Positions 15,025 to 22,840 are shown, numbered from the stretch's first letter. The stretch: DNA of 24,296 nucleotides from JALTDM01 sp964421355 (GCA_964421355.1 CAYQWX010000026.1:1-24296); one strand, 5' to 3'. A program made the numbers and translations. Notes: generated by a model not told the origin, from the letters alone.

Positions 15025-16821
15025 TTAAAAATAAATTTTATATAAAACAAACACTGTTACTATCATATAAAGAATTGTTAGTGGAAATCCCACCCTGAAA
15101 AAGTCTTTAAAAGTATAACCTCCTGGACCATAAACCATTAGGTTGGTTTGATATCCTACTGGAGTAATAAAGTTTGCAGCAGCAGCATAAGCTACTAACA
15201 ACACAAATGGTTTTGGATTGTATCCATGTTGAAGTGCTAATGTCAAAACAATAGGAAGAATTATGGCAATAGATGCTTTGTTTGTTATATATGCGGCTAA
15301 TAATGCGGTAATTATGTATATGACCCCCATTATGACAATAATGTTTGATGTTGTGAATATATGGTCAAATAAATGTACTATATAGCCTGCTGTTCCCGTT
15401 TTTATCATAGCGGTACCTAACGACAGTGAAAGAGCTATTATTATAAATAAATTGTAATCAACCCGATATTGTATATCCTTGGGAGAAACTATTTTAAGAG
15501 CAAAAATCAAAATGAATAGAACTGATAAAGAAATAAATAATGATACTACTCCAATCATAGATAATCCTATTGCAACAAACAAACCTAAAAGCACAAGTAA
15601 AGACTTGTATAATGGATAACGTTCCATTTCTTTTACTACGGAAAGCGGATAAAAATCGGTAGTGGCAGATGCCAAATTATAAAAACTCTCTCCTGTTAGC
15701 AAAAGTATTAAATCACCTGCTTGTACCTTAATATCTTTTATTTTTTCTCCATAAAATTTTTCTCCGTTTCTGAAAATTGCTATTGGAGTAGCATCAAAAC
15801 GACTTCTAAAATGGATTTCGCCAAGTTTTTTGTTTATAAACGTAGAGTTGTATGAAACTACTATTTCAGTAATAGATGTTTTGGTCTTATGCATTAGCAT
15901 TCCTACCAGAGGAAAGGTAAATTGGGGTCGTCCCTCCATAATAAATTCTGCAATTTCTTCCTTTTCTCCTGTTATGTGTATAATATCTCCTATCTCCAGT
16001 ATCGTTTGTTTATTTACACTTTTCAAAGTTTCTCCATTCCGTATTATTTCTATAAGTTTTATTTTGGTGCTTCCCAGTGTAGTATCCTTGATTGGCTTGC
16101 CTACGGCAGATGATTTTTTTCTTACTTCTATTTCCAAATAATATTCTTTATTTTCGTAATGAACAACTCGTTTTCTTTTTCTCTTTCTATTATTTTTAAC
16201 TACAGGATTAAGTAAAGATGTGCCAAAGAAATAAAAATACAGAATTCCTAATATAATCATTATTCCTCCTACGGGAGTAAAATCAAACATTCCCAAAGTC
16301 GGTAAATTGGGAATTATTTGTTGGTCTTTTACAAGTCCATTTACCATTAGGTTGGTAGAAGAACCAATAAGTGTTGCAGTGCCACCCATAATAGCGGCAA
16401 AGGATAGTGGCATTAATAATAATGATGACTTTACTTTGTGTTTTTTACTCCAACTAATTACAAAAGGAAGCATTATTGCTACTATTGGAGTATTATTTAG
16501 AAAAGTGGAAAATAGGGAAACAAAAAACATCATTTGGATTAAAAATACCTTATAGTTTTTTGCATATTTAAACATTTTGGAAAATAGTATGTTTATTAAA
16601 TTCATTTGTCGTATTATATCTCCAAGTAAAAGCAACATTATTATCACTACAACATTTTCATTTGAAAATCCGTTTAATATTTCTTTGGGGGTAAGTATTC
16701 CGAACAATCCTAAAATAGCAGTAGCTATAAAAAAAGTAAAAGCAGGTCCTATTAAGTTTTTATAAAAAGAAATAATTATAAAAACTATTACAAGTAAGAC
16801 TATGATAATTTCGGCATTCAT
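15025..16821 (-). CDS. SLC13-family anion permease with two RCK_C domains, probable sulfate transporter
   Basis: A 598-residue inner-membrane transporter of the divalent anion:Na+ symporter (SLC13/DASS) type. The N-terminal membrane half (about 1-205) carries NNTPIVAIMLPF (109-120) and the first SNT-like motif GSSTNLMVNG (153-162). A cytoplasmic insertion after a basic stretch (NRKRKRKR) holds two RCK_C/TrkA_C domains (about 225-295 and 313-385, each with an exit of the GDIIHITGEKEEI / GDLILLLTGESF type). The C-terminal membrane half runs from about 403 and has the second motif ITPVGYQTNLMV (552-563). Permeases of this layout include sulfate transporters. Location next to cysQ makes sulfate the best guess; other dicarboxylate or oxyanion substrates are not excluded. 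Confidence 0.85.
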   Translation of the reverse strand: MNAEIIIVLLVIVFIIISFYKNLIGPAFTFFIATAILGLFGILTPKEILNGFSNENVVVIIMLLLLGDIIRQMNLINILFSKMFKYAKNYKVFLIQMMFFVSLFSTFLNNTPIVAIMLPFVISWSKKHKVKSSLLLMPLSFAAIMGGTATLIGSSTNLMVNGLVKDQQIIPNLPTLGMFDFTPVGGIMIILGILYFYFFGTSLLNPVVKNNRKRKRKRVVHYENKEYYLEIEVRKKSSAVGKPIKDTTLGSTKIKLIEIIRNGETLKSVNKQTILEIGDIIHITGEKEEIAEFIMEGRPQFTFPLVGMLMHKTKTSITEIVVSYNSTFINKKLGEIHFRSRFDATPIAIFRNGEKFYGEKIKDIKVQAGDLILLLTGESFYNLASATTDFYPLSVVKEMERYPLYKSLLVLLGLFVAIGLSMIGVVSLFISLSVLFILIFALKIVSPKDIQYRVDYNLFIIIALSLSLGTAMIKTGTAGYIVHLFDHIFTTSNIIVIMGVIYIITALLAAYITNKASIAIILPIVLTLALQHGYNPKPFVLLVAYAAAANFITPVGYQTNLMVYGPGGYTFKDFFRVGFPLTILYMIVTVFVLYKIYF

Positions 16822-16834
16822 TCTGTTTATAGTG

Positions 16835-17332
16835 TTATTCCAATACTATCAGAGAAGTTGTTTCTATATTACTTTTGTGCAAAGCCCTATCTACCATGTA
16901 AAATTTATAGTATATGCTATCATGTAATATCGGATAATTATAAATAATATCAACTTTAATATCACCTTTCAAAACTTTGTTTTGTCCTTGTGGCTCTACA
17001 TACGGGATTCTAAAATATAAAGGAACAGAAGAAGTATCTTTGTGTATAATGCCATTTTCATAGTAATAACCTTCTAAAAATAAATTATAAAAATATGTGC
17101 TATCATAAGGAGGCAAAGTGTCCCCTTCCTGTAAGCCTATGTCTCCGTCTCCATCTACAAATGAAAAAATAAGAGTTCCTTTTTTTATATTATTATCCAG
17201 TATGTCAACTGTATCTTTTACTATAAAATTCTTAAAGGTTATATGTGGCACAATAGGGTATGTCTGTGGGCGTTTACAGGAAAATATTGCCAATAAGAAA
17301 AAAAATAATATAATAGCAAAGCTTTGCTTCAT
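16835..17332 (-). CDS. Small lipoprotein upstream of the SLC13 permease, function unknown
   Basis: A 165-residue predicted lipoprotein: MKQSFAIILFFFLLAIFSC with the lipobox cysteine at residue 19, followed by KRPQ. The mature part is rich in strands, with FVDGDGDIGLQEGD (residues about 58-71), an acidic loop typical of Bacteroidota lipoproteins and possibly Ca2+-binding, then YFYNLFLEGYYYENG and YYKFYMVDRALHKSN, which resembles a beta-sandwich. I do not recognise a named family. It lies 13 bases before the SLC13 permease start and is the first gene of the lipoprotein > permease > cysQ unit, with a -7 box upstream. Confidence 0.75.
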   Translation of the reverse strand: MKQSFAIILFFFLLAIFSCKRPQTYPIVPHITFKNFIVKDTVDILDNNIKKGTLIFSFVDGDGDIGLQEGDTLPPYDSTYFYNLFLEGYYYENGIIHKDTSSVPLYFRIPYVEPQGQNKVLKGDIKVDIIYNYPILHDSIYYKFYMVDRALHKSNIETTSLIVLE

Positions 17333-17369
17333 TTTACTTTATTGTGTATATATTAGAAAAATCTTTTTA

Positions 17370-17377
17370 CAAAGATA
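17370..17377 (-). promoter_or_regulatory. Bacteroidota -7 promoter box for the lipoprotein-SLC13-cysQ unit
   Basis: The minus strand reads TATCTTTG, an exact TAnnTTTG match whose downstream end is 37 bases from the ATG at 17332. No -33 TTG at the usual distance. Confidence 0.5.
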
Positions 17378-17421
17378 AAATTTATTTTCCATATTAGTAT
17401 GTAGTAGTTTTGCTAAATGAG

Positions 17422-17435
17422 GTATTTTTAAATAC
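17422..17435. promoter_or_regulatory. Candidate operator upstream of feoAB
   Basis: An inverted repeat GTATTT-TT-AAATAC lies in the divergent intergenic region, about 70 bases before the feoAB start. The -7-like box TATTTTTA (17472-17479, one mismatch) lies 27 bases before that start. A metal-responsive repressor site is possible but not shown; AT-rich palindromes of this size also occur by chance. Confidence 0.25.
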
Positions 17436-17506
17436 TTAATGTAAGGTATTAAAAAGTTAATTAAATGGCAGTATTTTTACAAAATAAAATATGTTATAGA
17501 AATTAG

Positions 17507-19885
17507 ATGACGCTTGCCGAATTACATACAGGAGAAAAGGCTATAATAGTAAAGATAAAGGGACACCGTTCTTTCAAAAAAAGAATGGCGGAACTTGGTT
17601 TTGTAGAAGGTAAAGAAATAACAGTAGTACGGAATGCTCCGCTCAAAGATCCGATAGATTACAAAATAATGAATTATGATGTGAGCTTAAGGCGAAATGA
17701 AGCCTTGCTCATAGAAGTAATTCCCAAAGGCAATTATAACCAAGAGAATAAAATAAATAAAATAAATATTGAACAAACCGATTTGCAGGGTAATAATACT
17801 TCTAAATTAAAAGAGATAAATGTTGCATTGGTTGGCAATCCGAATTGTGGGAAAACTACTTTGTTCAATCATTTTACAGGGTCTGTGGAACATGTTGGAA
17901 ACTATAGCGGTGTAACAATTGATGCAAAAAAAGGACATACAACATTCAAAGGCTACAAAATAAATTTTATTGATTTGCCCGGAACATATTCTCTTACGGC
18001 ATATTCACCCGAAGAGAAGTTTGTAATGGATTATCTCATAAAAGAAAAACCCGACATTATATTGAATGTTGTGGATGCTGGTAATTTGGAAAGGAACTTA
18101 TATCTTACCACCCAAGTGCTTGAAACACAGCTAAAAACTGTGGTGGCGTTAAATATGTATGACGAATTGCAAAGGTCAGGTGCTACTTTTGATTATCATA
18201 CATTGGGTAGAATGATAGGAATACCTTTTGTGCCTACGGTAGCGAGTAAAAAGATAGGCATAGGAGACCTTCTTGATACAATTATAAATTCATACAACAA
18301 GGATAATCATCGGATTGTAAAGATAAATTATCAAAAACCGTTAGGACGTTTTCTGGAAGAATTAGAAAAACTTTTAACTACTGAAAAAACAAATCATTTT
18401 TTGCCAAATATTTTGTCTTCAAGGTTTATTGCGATAAAATTATTGGAAAATGATGAACTTATATGGTCTTATGCAAAGCATTTAAAAAACTACAAAGAAA
18501 TACGGAAAAAAATATATAATTATAAACAAACAATAAAAGAACATTTTGGCACTGAAAAGGAACTTGACGATTTAATAATAAATTCAAGATATGCTTTTGT
18601 AAAGGGGGCTTTGGAGGAAACATATAAACCCGGTAGAAAACAACAACACAAACGTTCTTATTTGTTAGATAATATACTTACTCACAAAATATGGGGATTT
18701 CCTCTTTTTATATTTTTCTTGTTTATAATGTTTGAAAGCACATTTTGGTTGGGAGAATATCCAATGAAATGGATAGAGGAAGGGTTAGTGCTATTGAGTG
18801 AACAAATATCATTGTGGTTGCCAGCCGGAATGCTAAAAGATTTAATAGTGGACGGAATAATAGGTGGTGTAGGTAGTGTACTTGTGTTTTTACCTAATAT
18901 ACTTATATTATTCTTTTTCATATCTTTTATGGAAGATACCGGTTATATGGCACGGGCGGCATTCATTATGGATAAACTAATGCACAAAATAGGGTTACAC
19001 GGCAAGTCATTTATTCCGCTTATTATGGGATTTGGTTGCAATGTGCCTGCTATAATGGCAACACGTACCATAGAAAGCAAAAATGACAGACTACTAACTA
19101 TTTTAATAAATCCTTTTATGTCTTGTAGTGCACGTTTGCCTGTATATGTATTAATTGCAGGTGCTTTTTTCCCACATAATGCAGGACTGGTGATTTTCTT
19201 ACTTTACATTCTTGGTATAATGGTAGCAATAGGTATTGCTTTGTTGTTTAAAAAAATATTTTTTTCAAAAAAAGAAGCCCCTTTTGTTATGGAGTTGCCA
19301 CCATACCGTATGCCAACATTCAAAAGCACTATTCGACACATGTGGCACAAAGCAATGCAATATCTCAAAAAGATGGGAGGTCCTATACTTATTGCTTCTA
19401 TAATAATCTGGTTTTTAGGTTATTTCCCATTGCCTAAAAATAACAACAATATGCAGCAAACTCCAAAATCTAAGCAAGAACACTTGTATAATTCTTATAT
19501 TGGGCAAATAGGACGAACAATAGAACCTGTATTCAAACCACTTGGTTTTGACTGGAGAGCAACAGTGGCAGTTACCGCAGGGATAGTGGGCAAAGAGGTA
19601 ATAGTAAGCACTCTGGGAGTGTTGTATGGCAACGATAACGAAGAAAATTTAAGGGCATCCTTAAAATCTGCAACCAAGGAAGACGGTTCTCCTATGTTTA
19701 CTCCTGTTTCGGCATTAGCTTTTTTGGTATTTGTTTTGCTTTATTTTCCTTGTATAGCCACTATAATAACGGTTAAAAATGAAACGGGTACTTGGCGTTG
19801 GTCTCTGTTTATGATTGGTTATACAACATCGTTGGCATGGATTTTTGGATTTTTGGTTTATCAAATAGGAAACTTAATAATATGA
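17507..19885 (+). CDS. feoB: FeoA-FeoB fusion, ferrous iron transporter
   Basis: A 792-residue inner-membrane Fe2+ transporter. Residues 1-73 are a complete FeoA (SH3-like) domain (GHRSFKKRMAELGFVEG, then VSLRRNEALLIEVIP). An Asn/Ile/Lys-rich linker leads to the FeoB G domain: G1 GNPNCGKTT (110-118), G2 near GVTIDAKKG, G3 DLPGTYSL (156-163) and G4 NMYDE. After a helical guanine-dissociation region, the membrane domain starts near ILTHKIWGFPLF and includes the gate motifs GFGCNVPAIMATRT (from 508) and PFMSCSARLPVY (from 536) with conserved cysteines, and a second gate GIVGKEVIVSTLGVLYG (near 690). FeoAB fusions are known in Bacteroidota. The stop overlaps the next start by four bases (ATGA). 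Confidence 0.97.
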   Translation: MTLAELHTGEKAIIVKIKGHRSFKKRMAELGFVEGKEITVVRNAPLKDPIDYKIMNYDVSLRRNEALLIEVIPKGNYNQENKINKINIEQTDLQGNNTSKLKEINVALVGNPNCGKTTLFNHFTGSVEHVGNYSGVTIDAKKGHTTFKGYKINFIDLPGTYSLTAYSPEEKFVMDYLIKEKPDIILNVVDAGNLERNLYLTTQVLETQLKTVVALNMYDELQRSGATFDYHTLGRMIGIPFVPTVASKKIGIGDLLDTIINSYNKDNHRIVKINYQKPLGRFLEELEKLLTTEKTNHFLPNILSSRFIAIKLLENDELIWSYAKHLKNYKEIRKKIYNYKQTIKEHFGTEKELDDLIINSRYAFVKGALEETYKPGRKQQHKRSYLLDNILTHKIWGFPLFIFFLFIMFESTFWLGEYPMKWIEEGLVLLSEQISLWLPAGMLKDLIVDGIIGGVGSVLVFLPNILILFFFISFMEDTGYMARAAFIMDKLMHKIGLHGKSFIPLIMGFGCNVPAIMATRTIESKNDRLLTILINPFMSCSARLPVYVLIAGAFFPHNAGLVIFLLYILGIMVAIGIALLFKKIFFSKKEAPFVMELPPYRMPTFKSTIRHMWHKAMQYLKKMGGPILIASIIIWFLGYFPLPKNNNNMQQTPKSKQEHLYNSYIGQIGRTIEPVFKPLGFDWRATVAVTAGIVGKEVIVSTLGVLYGNDNEENLRASLKSATKEDGSPMFTPVSALAFLVFVLLYFPCIATIITVKNETGTWRWSLFMIGYTTSLAWIFGFLVYQIGNLII

Positions 19886-20091
19886 ATATGAACATATATG
19901 ACATAATAGCTTGGGTAATAGTGTTGTGGGCTTTTGCTATAGCTATTTATAAAATAGCAAAAAGCATAAAGTTTTTTTCAAAAGGTGAGTCAGCTTGTGC
20001 ACAATGTCCGTTAAAACAAGGTTGTGCAGTCAAAAATATAAAAAAACAGCAAAATAATTTTTATCCTATAAATAAAATAAGAATTGACTAA
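19882..20091 (+). CDS. FeoB-associated Cys-rich membrane protein
   Basis: A 69-residue protein starting at the ATG that overlaps the feoB stop by four bases; a second in-frame ATG follows at 19888. Residues 7-25 form one membrane helix (DIIAWVIVLWAFAIAIYKI), followed by a basic segment and the cluster ACAQCPLKQGC with Cys39, Cys42 and Cys48 (CxxCx5C), then a Lys-rich tail. This matches the small FeoB-associated Cys-rich proteins that follow feoB in many bacteria. They are proposed to help FeoB, perhaps by binding iron; the mechanism is unknown. It converges with mnmE 18 bases further on. Confidence 0.88.
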   Translation: MNMNIYDIIAWVIVLWAFAIAIYKIAKSIKFFSKGESACAQCPLKQGCAVKNIKKQQNNFYPINKIRID

Positions 20092-20109
20092 TTTGTACAT
20101 GTATATAAA

Positions 20110-21510
20110 TCATTTTCCTATACAAAATTTTGAAAAAATATTTTGTAATACATCTTCAGATGATACTTCTCCCGATATTTCACCTAAATAATATAAAATC
20201 TGGTGTATTTCTTGTGTCAATAAATCGGTAGGAAGTTCCAAATCCAACCCTTTTTTTATTTCTTTTATTGCATCACTTATTTTTTTCAATGCTTGGTAGT
20301 GGCGTTCATTTATCAAAAAAGTTTCTTCTTCAAAAAACCTTGCTATTCCCAGAGTATCGAATATTATCTTATTTACTGCATTTATGCTTTTTTCATCTTT
20401 TGCAGAAATTTTTATATGAGGGAGTTCTTGTTTATCAAATAATTCCGATATTTTTTCCGTAATATTTTCGTTGTTCAAATCTATTTTATTTACAATTCCA
20501 ATAATTTTAGCTTGCTGTTGTTTGCTATTTTGTATTTTTTCTAAATATTCTTTTATTTCCTCACTTGTTTGGGTAATGTCCGTTACAAACAAAATCAGCA
20601 CAGCTTCTTTTATTGCTTTAAAGCTACGGACTATTCCCATATTTTCTATTGTATCGTTGGTGTTTCTAATCCCTGCCGTATCTATTATTCTAAACCTTAC
20701 ACCGTTTATATTTATAGTATCTTCCACTACATCTCTTGTTGTGCCTGGTATATCCGATACTATTGCTTTATCTTCTTTGAGTAATAAATTTAACAAAGTG
20801 GATTTGCCCACATTTGTTTTTCCAACTATTGCAACTGGGATTCCCTCTTTTATGGCATTTCCCAATGAAAAATTATTAAGTAGTTGGGAAGTCCAATTTT
20901 CTATTTGTTCTATTACATTAAATAGTTCTGTTCTATCTGCAAATTCCACATCTTCTTCTGCAAAATCCAATTCCAATTCAATAAGAGACAAAAGTTCCAG
21001 TAGCTTATCTCGAAGATTGTATATTTCTTTGGAAAATTCACCTTTCAGTTGTTTTATTGCCAGATTAACGGAAATTTGAGATTTGCTTGCTATCAAATCT
21101 GCAACTCCTTCTGCTTGCGATAAATCTATTTTTTTATTAAGAAATGCTCTTAATGTAAACTCTCCCGGTTCTGACAATCTTGCACCTGCCTCTATAAGAA
21201 TCTCTAATATTCTTTGTTGAATGTATAAAGAACCGTGACAAAATATTTCTATGGAATTTTCTCCAGTATATGAGTGAGGGGCTTTATAAATAGCAACAAG
21301 AACTTCATCCAATATGTTTTCCTTATCTATTATTTCTCCATAATGTAATGTATGTGATTTCTGTTGTTTTAACGATTTTTTAGAAGTGGGTTTAAATATT
21401 TTTTCTACTATTTCAAAACTTTTTTCTCCGCTTACACGTATCATGGCTACTGCACCTTCTCCTTGTGGAGTAGCAATGGCACAGATAGTATCTTCTTTTA
21501 ATATGTTCAT
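20110..21510 (-). CDS. mnmE: tRNA uridine-5-carboxymethylaminomethyl modification GTPase
   Basis: MnmE works with MnmG to install the cmnm5 group on the wobble uridine of certain tRNAs. The 466-residue protein is full length: an N-terminal tetrahydrofolate-binding domain (DTICAIATPQGEGAVAMIRVSG, 7-28; EFTLRAFLNKKIDL, 117-130; QAEGVADLI), a helical domain, and an inserted G domain with G1 GKTNVGKS (230-237), G2 TTRD (257-260), G3 DTAG (277-280) and G4 NKID (341-344). It ends in the required FCIGK with Cys463. All key residues are present, so it should be active. It stands alone with its own -7 box; mnmG is not in the window. Confidence 0.97.
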   Translation of the reverse strand: MNILKEDTICAIATPQGEGAVAMIRVSGEKSFEIVEKIFKPTSKKSLKQQKSHTLHYGEIIDKENILDEVLVAIYKAPHSYTGENSIEIFCHGSLYIQQRILEILIEAGARLSEPGEFTLRAFLNKKIDLSQAEGVADLIASKSQISVNLAIKQLKGEFSKEIYNLRDKLLELLSLIELELDFAEEDVEFADRTELFNVIEQIENWTSQLLNNFSLGNAIKEGIPVAIVGKTNVGKSTLLNLLLKEDKAIVSDIPGTTRDVVEDTININGVRFRIIDTAGIRNTNDTIENMGIVRSFKAIKEAVLILFVTDITQTSEEIKEYLEKIQNSKQQQAKIIGIVNKIDLNNENITEKISELFDKQELPHIKISAKDEKSINAVNKIIFDTLGIARFFEEETFLINERHYQALKKISDAIKEIKKGLDLELPTDLLTQEIHQILYYLGEISGEVSSEDVLQNIFSKFCIGK

Positions 21511-21537
21511 TTATTTATAGTGAATTTATAGCAAACA

Positions 21538-21545
21538 CAAAGTTA
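21538..21545 (-). promoter_or_regulatory. Bacteroidota -7 promoter box for mnmE
   Basis: The minus strand reads TAACTTTG, an exact TAnnTTTG match 27 bases upstream of the ATG at 21510. A CAA on the plus strand (TTG on the minus) lies about 30 bases further upstream, longer than the usual spacing. Confidence 0.55.
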
Positions 21546-21571
21546 AATCTTTTTATCAGTATGACATATTG

Positions 21572-21601
21572 TTTGCAAGTGGTGTTTCGGCATAATATTT
21601 G
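21572..21601 (+). promoter_or_regulatory. Probable promoter of the redox fusion-groES unit
   Basis: TTTG (21572-21575) is followed after 18 bases by AATATTTG (21594-21601), one mismatch from the -7 consensus. The start codon lies 34 bases downstream. It is divergent from the mnmE promoter. Confidence 0.4.
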
Positions 21602-21635
21602 TTAAAAGATGCGAAAAATCCAAATAAAATAAACT

Positions 21636-22232
21636 ATGGCGATGGTAGAGATAAAATCTCATGAAGAATTAACTTCTTATTTTAACAAAGCCGAAAATAT
21701 TTATCTTTTATTGTACAAAAGCGGTTCTGATTTAAGCAAATGTGCTTATGAAAACATTGAGAAAGCAAATAAAAAAATAGAAAAAAAAGATTATATGTTG
21801 CTTACCGCTGATGTAAAAGAAGTAAGAGATATTCATCCTAATTATGACATAAAAACTGTTCCTACATTATTGCATTTTAAAAATGGTAAATTTAGCAAAA
21901 CAGTAATGGGATGCAATCCTGAAAATTATTATATGAATTTGTTTGGCAACATATCAGTAGGAATAAAACAAGATGGAAACGGCAAGAAAGTAAATCGTGT
22001 TACGGTTTATTCTACACCTTCATGCCCTTGGTGTAATAAATTGAAGCAGTATTTGAAAGAAAACGGCATTCCTTTCCGTGATATTGATGTGTCAAAAAAC
22101 ACAAGTGCTGCACAAGAAATGGTAAAAAAGACAGGACAGCAAGGAGTTCCGCAAGCAGAAATAAATGGACATTGGGTTGTTGGATTTGATAAACCCAAAA
22201 TAGATAAATTATTAGGTTTAACCGTTAAATAA
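21636..22232 (+). CDS. Fusion of a thioredoxin-like domain and a CPWC glutaredoxin
   Basis: A 198-residue cytoplasmic protein with two thioredoxin-fold domains. Residues 1-110 look like thioredoxin (IYLLLYKSG, DYMLLTADVKEVRDIHPNYDIKTVPTLLHFKNGKF) with the cis-proline Pro76, but the usual WCGPC is replaced by SGSDLSKC, leaving one cysteine (Cys36) at the second position. Residues 120-198 are a glutaredoxin/NrdH-like domain with the dithiol site CPWC (130-133), the cis-proline in GVPQ (Pro172) and a closing GFDKPKIDKLL helix. It is probably a thiol-disulfide oxidoreductase in which the first domain binds partners or has lost activity. ATG 21642 is a possible later start. It lies 15 bases before groES and is likely co-transcribed with it. 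Confidence 0.85.
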   Translation: MAMVEIKSHEELTSYFNKAENIYLLLYKSGSDLSKCAYENIEKANKKIEKKDYMLLTADVKEVRDIHPNYDIKTVPTLLHFKNGKFSKTVMGCNPENYYMNLFGNISVGIKQDGNGKKVNRVTVYSTPSCPWCNKLKQYLKENGIPFRDIDVSKNTSAAQEMVKKTGQQGVPQAEINGHWVVGFDKPKIDKLLGLTVK

Positions 22233-22239
22233 AAGGAGG
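22233..22239 (+). promoter_or_regulatory. Strong Shine-Dalgarno site before groES
   Basis: AAGGAGG (part of AAAAGGAGGA) lies eight bases before the groES ATG and fits the 16S anti-Shine-Dalgarno almost perfectly. Other starts in this window have only A/T-rich leaders, so it stands out. Confidence 0.8.
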
Positions 22240-22247
22240 ATAAAAAA

Positions 22248-22535
22248 ATGAAAGAAATATTACCAGTAAACGAAAATGTATTAATTGAAATTGAAGAAGA
22301 AAAAGAAAAGAAAACCGAAAGTGGAATCATTATTCCGGACACAGCATCTACCGAAAAACCAACAATGGGAAAGGTGGCAGCAATGGCAAATATTGAGAAT
22401 CCTGAATTTGCAGTAGGAGATACTGTAATTTACAAAAAGTATTCTGGAACAGAAATAGAATTGGACGAAAAGAAATATTTAGTAATTCAATACTCTGACA
22501 TTTTGGCAAAAGTAAACGAAACGGAAGAAATTTAA
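22248..22535 (+). CDS. groES: GroES-type co-chaperonin (solitary)
   Basis: A 95-residue member of the GroES (Hsp10) family, which caps the GroEL cavity. The family features are the start MKEILPVNENVLIEIEEE, the mobile loop KKTESGIIIPDTAS (21-34) that docks on GroEL, the GDTVIYKKYSGTEIELDEKKYLVI barrel strands (57-80) and the SDILAKV end (83-89). It is more divergent than typical GroES: the usual GPG turn is absent and the tail ETEEI is acidic. No groEL follows; the next gene has its own promoter after a strong terminator. It may therefore be a second GroES paralogue or serve a GroEL encoded elsewhere. It follows the redox fusion by 15 bases. Confidence 0.92.
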   Translation: MKEILPVNENVLIEIEEEKEKKTESGIIIPDTASTEKPTMGKVAAMANIENPEFAVGDTVIYKKYSGTEIELDEKKYLVIQYSDILAKVNETEEI

Positions 22536-22561
22536 TTATTCAGCAATAATCTGTTTACAAG

Positions 22562-22596
22562 AAAGAGAGGGCTAATGTGGCTCTCTCTTTTGTTTT
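22562..22596 (+). terminator. Strong intrinsic terminator after groES
   Basis: An 11-bp stem with one G-T pair (22562-22572 with 22580-22590; outer part AAAGAGAG / CTCTCTTT, inner GGGC / GCT) and a seven-base loop, followed by TTTTGTTTT. It lies 26 bases after the groES stop. Confidence 0.85.
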
Positions 22597-22683
22597 CATA
22601 AATTAACTAAAAGCAATTTCCATAATTTTTCAAAAGTATACTAATCTTGTAAAAAATATAATATATTTTGATTTTTTACTGCT

Positions 22684-22709
22684 CTTAACTCAGTTAAATA
22701 GAAGTTAAG
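22684..22709. repeat. Cluster of TTAACT/AGTTAA half-sites
   Basis: TTAACT-C-AGTTAA (22685-22697) is a perfect inverted repeat, and a second AGTTAAG follows at 22703-22709, which can also pair with CTTAACT at 22684-22690. It could be an operator with three half-sites or a small hairpin. It lies about 160 bases before the next start, too far to overlap the promoter. Confidence 0.3.
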
Positions 22710-22832
22710 TTGTTGGTAATAAGTGTGATATTTGTGTTATGAGAATTATTTAAGACATTATTGATAGTTTTTCATAATTTTACCGTAATTTAGAAAAACA
22801 AATATTTTTTCTTATACTTATGGTATTTTCCC

Positions 22833-22840
22833 TACCTTTG
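22833..22840 (+). promoter_or_regulatory. Bacteroidota -7 promoter box for the DUF59-lipoprotein-hydrolase unit
   Basis: TACCTTTG matches TAnnTTTG exactly and ends 26 bases before the ATG at 22867. A clear -33 TTG is not seen. Confidence 0.6.

Noticed and set aside
17315..17328. Perfect 14-base palindrome AGCAAAGCTTTGCT
   Set aside because: It falls inside codons 2-6 of the lipoprotein gene, and about one such palindrome is expected by chance in a window of this size.
20096..20103. TACATGTA palindrome between the feoB partner gene and mnmE
   Set aside because: Only eight bases, no T-run of terminator type and common by chance in AT-rich DNA.
20471..21079. Long open frame (202 codons) antisense to mnmE
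   Set aside because: It lies fully within the well-supported mnmE gene, has a Ser/Ile/Phe-rich low-complexity product and no promoter or recognisable domain; it reflects AT-rich codon use on the other strand.
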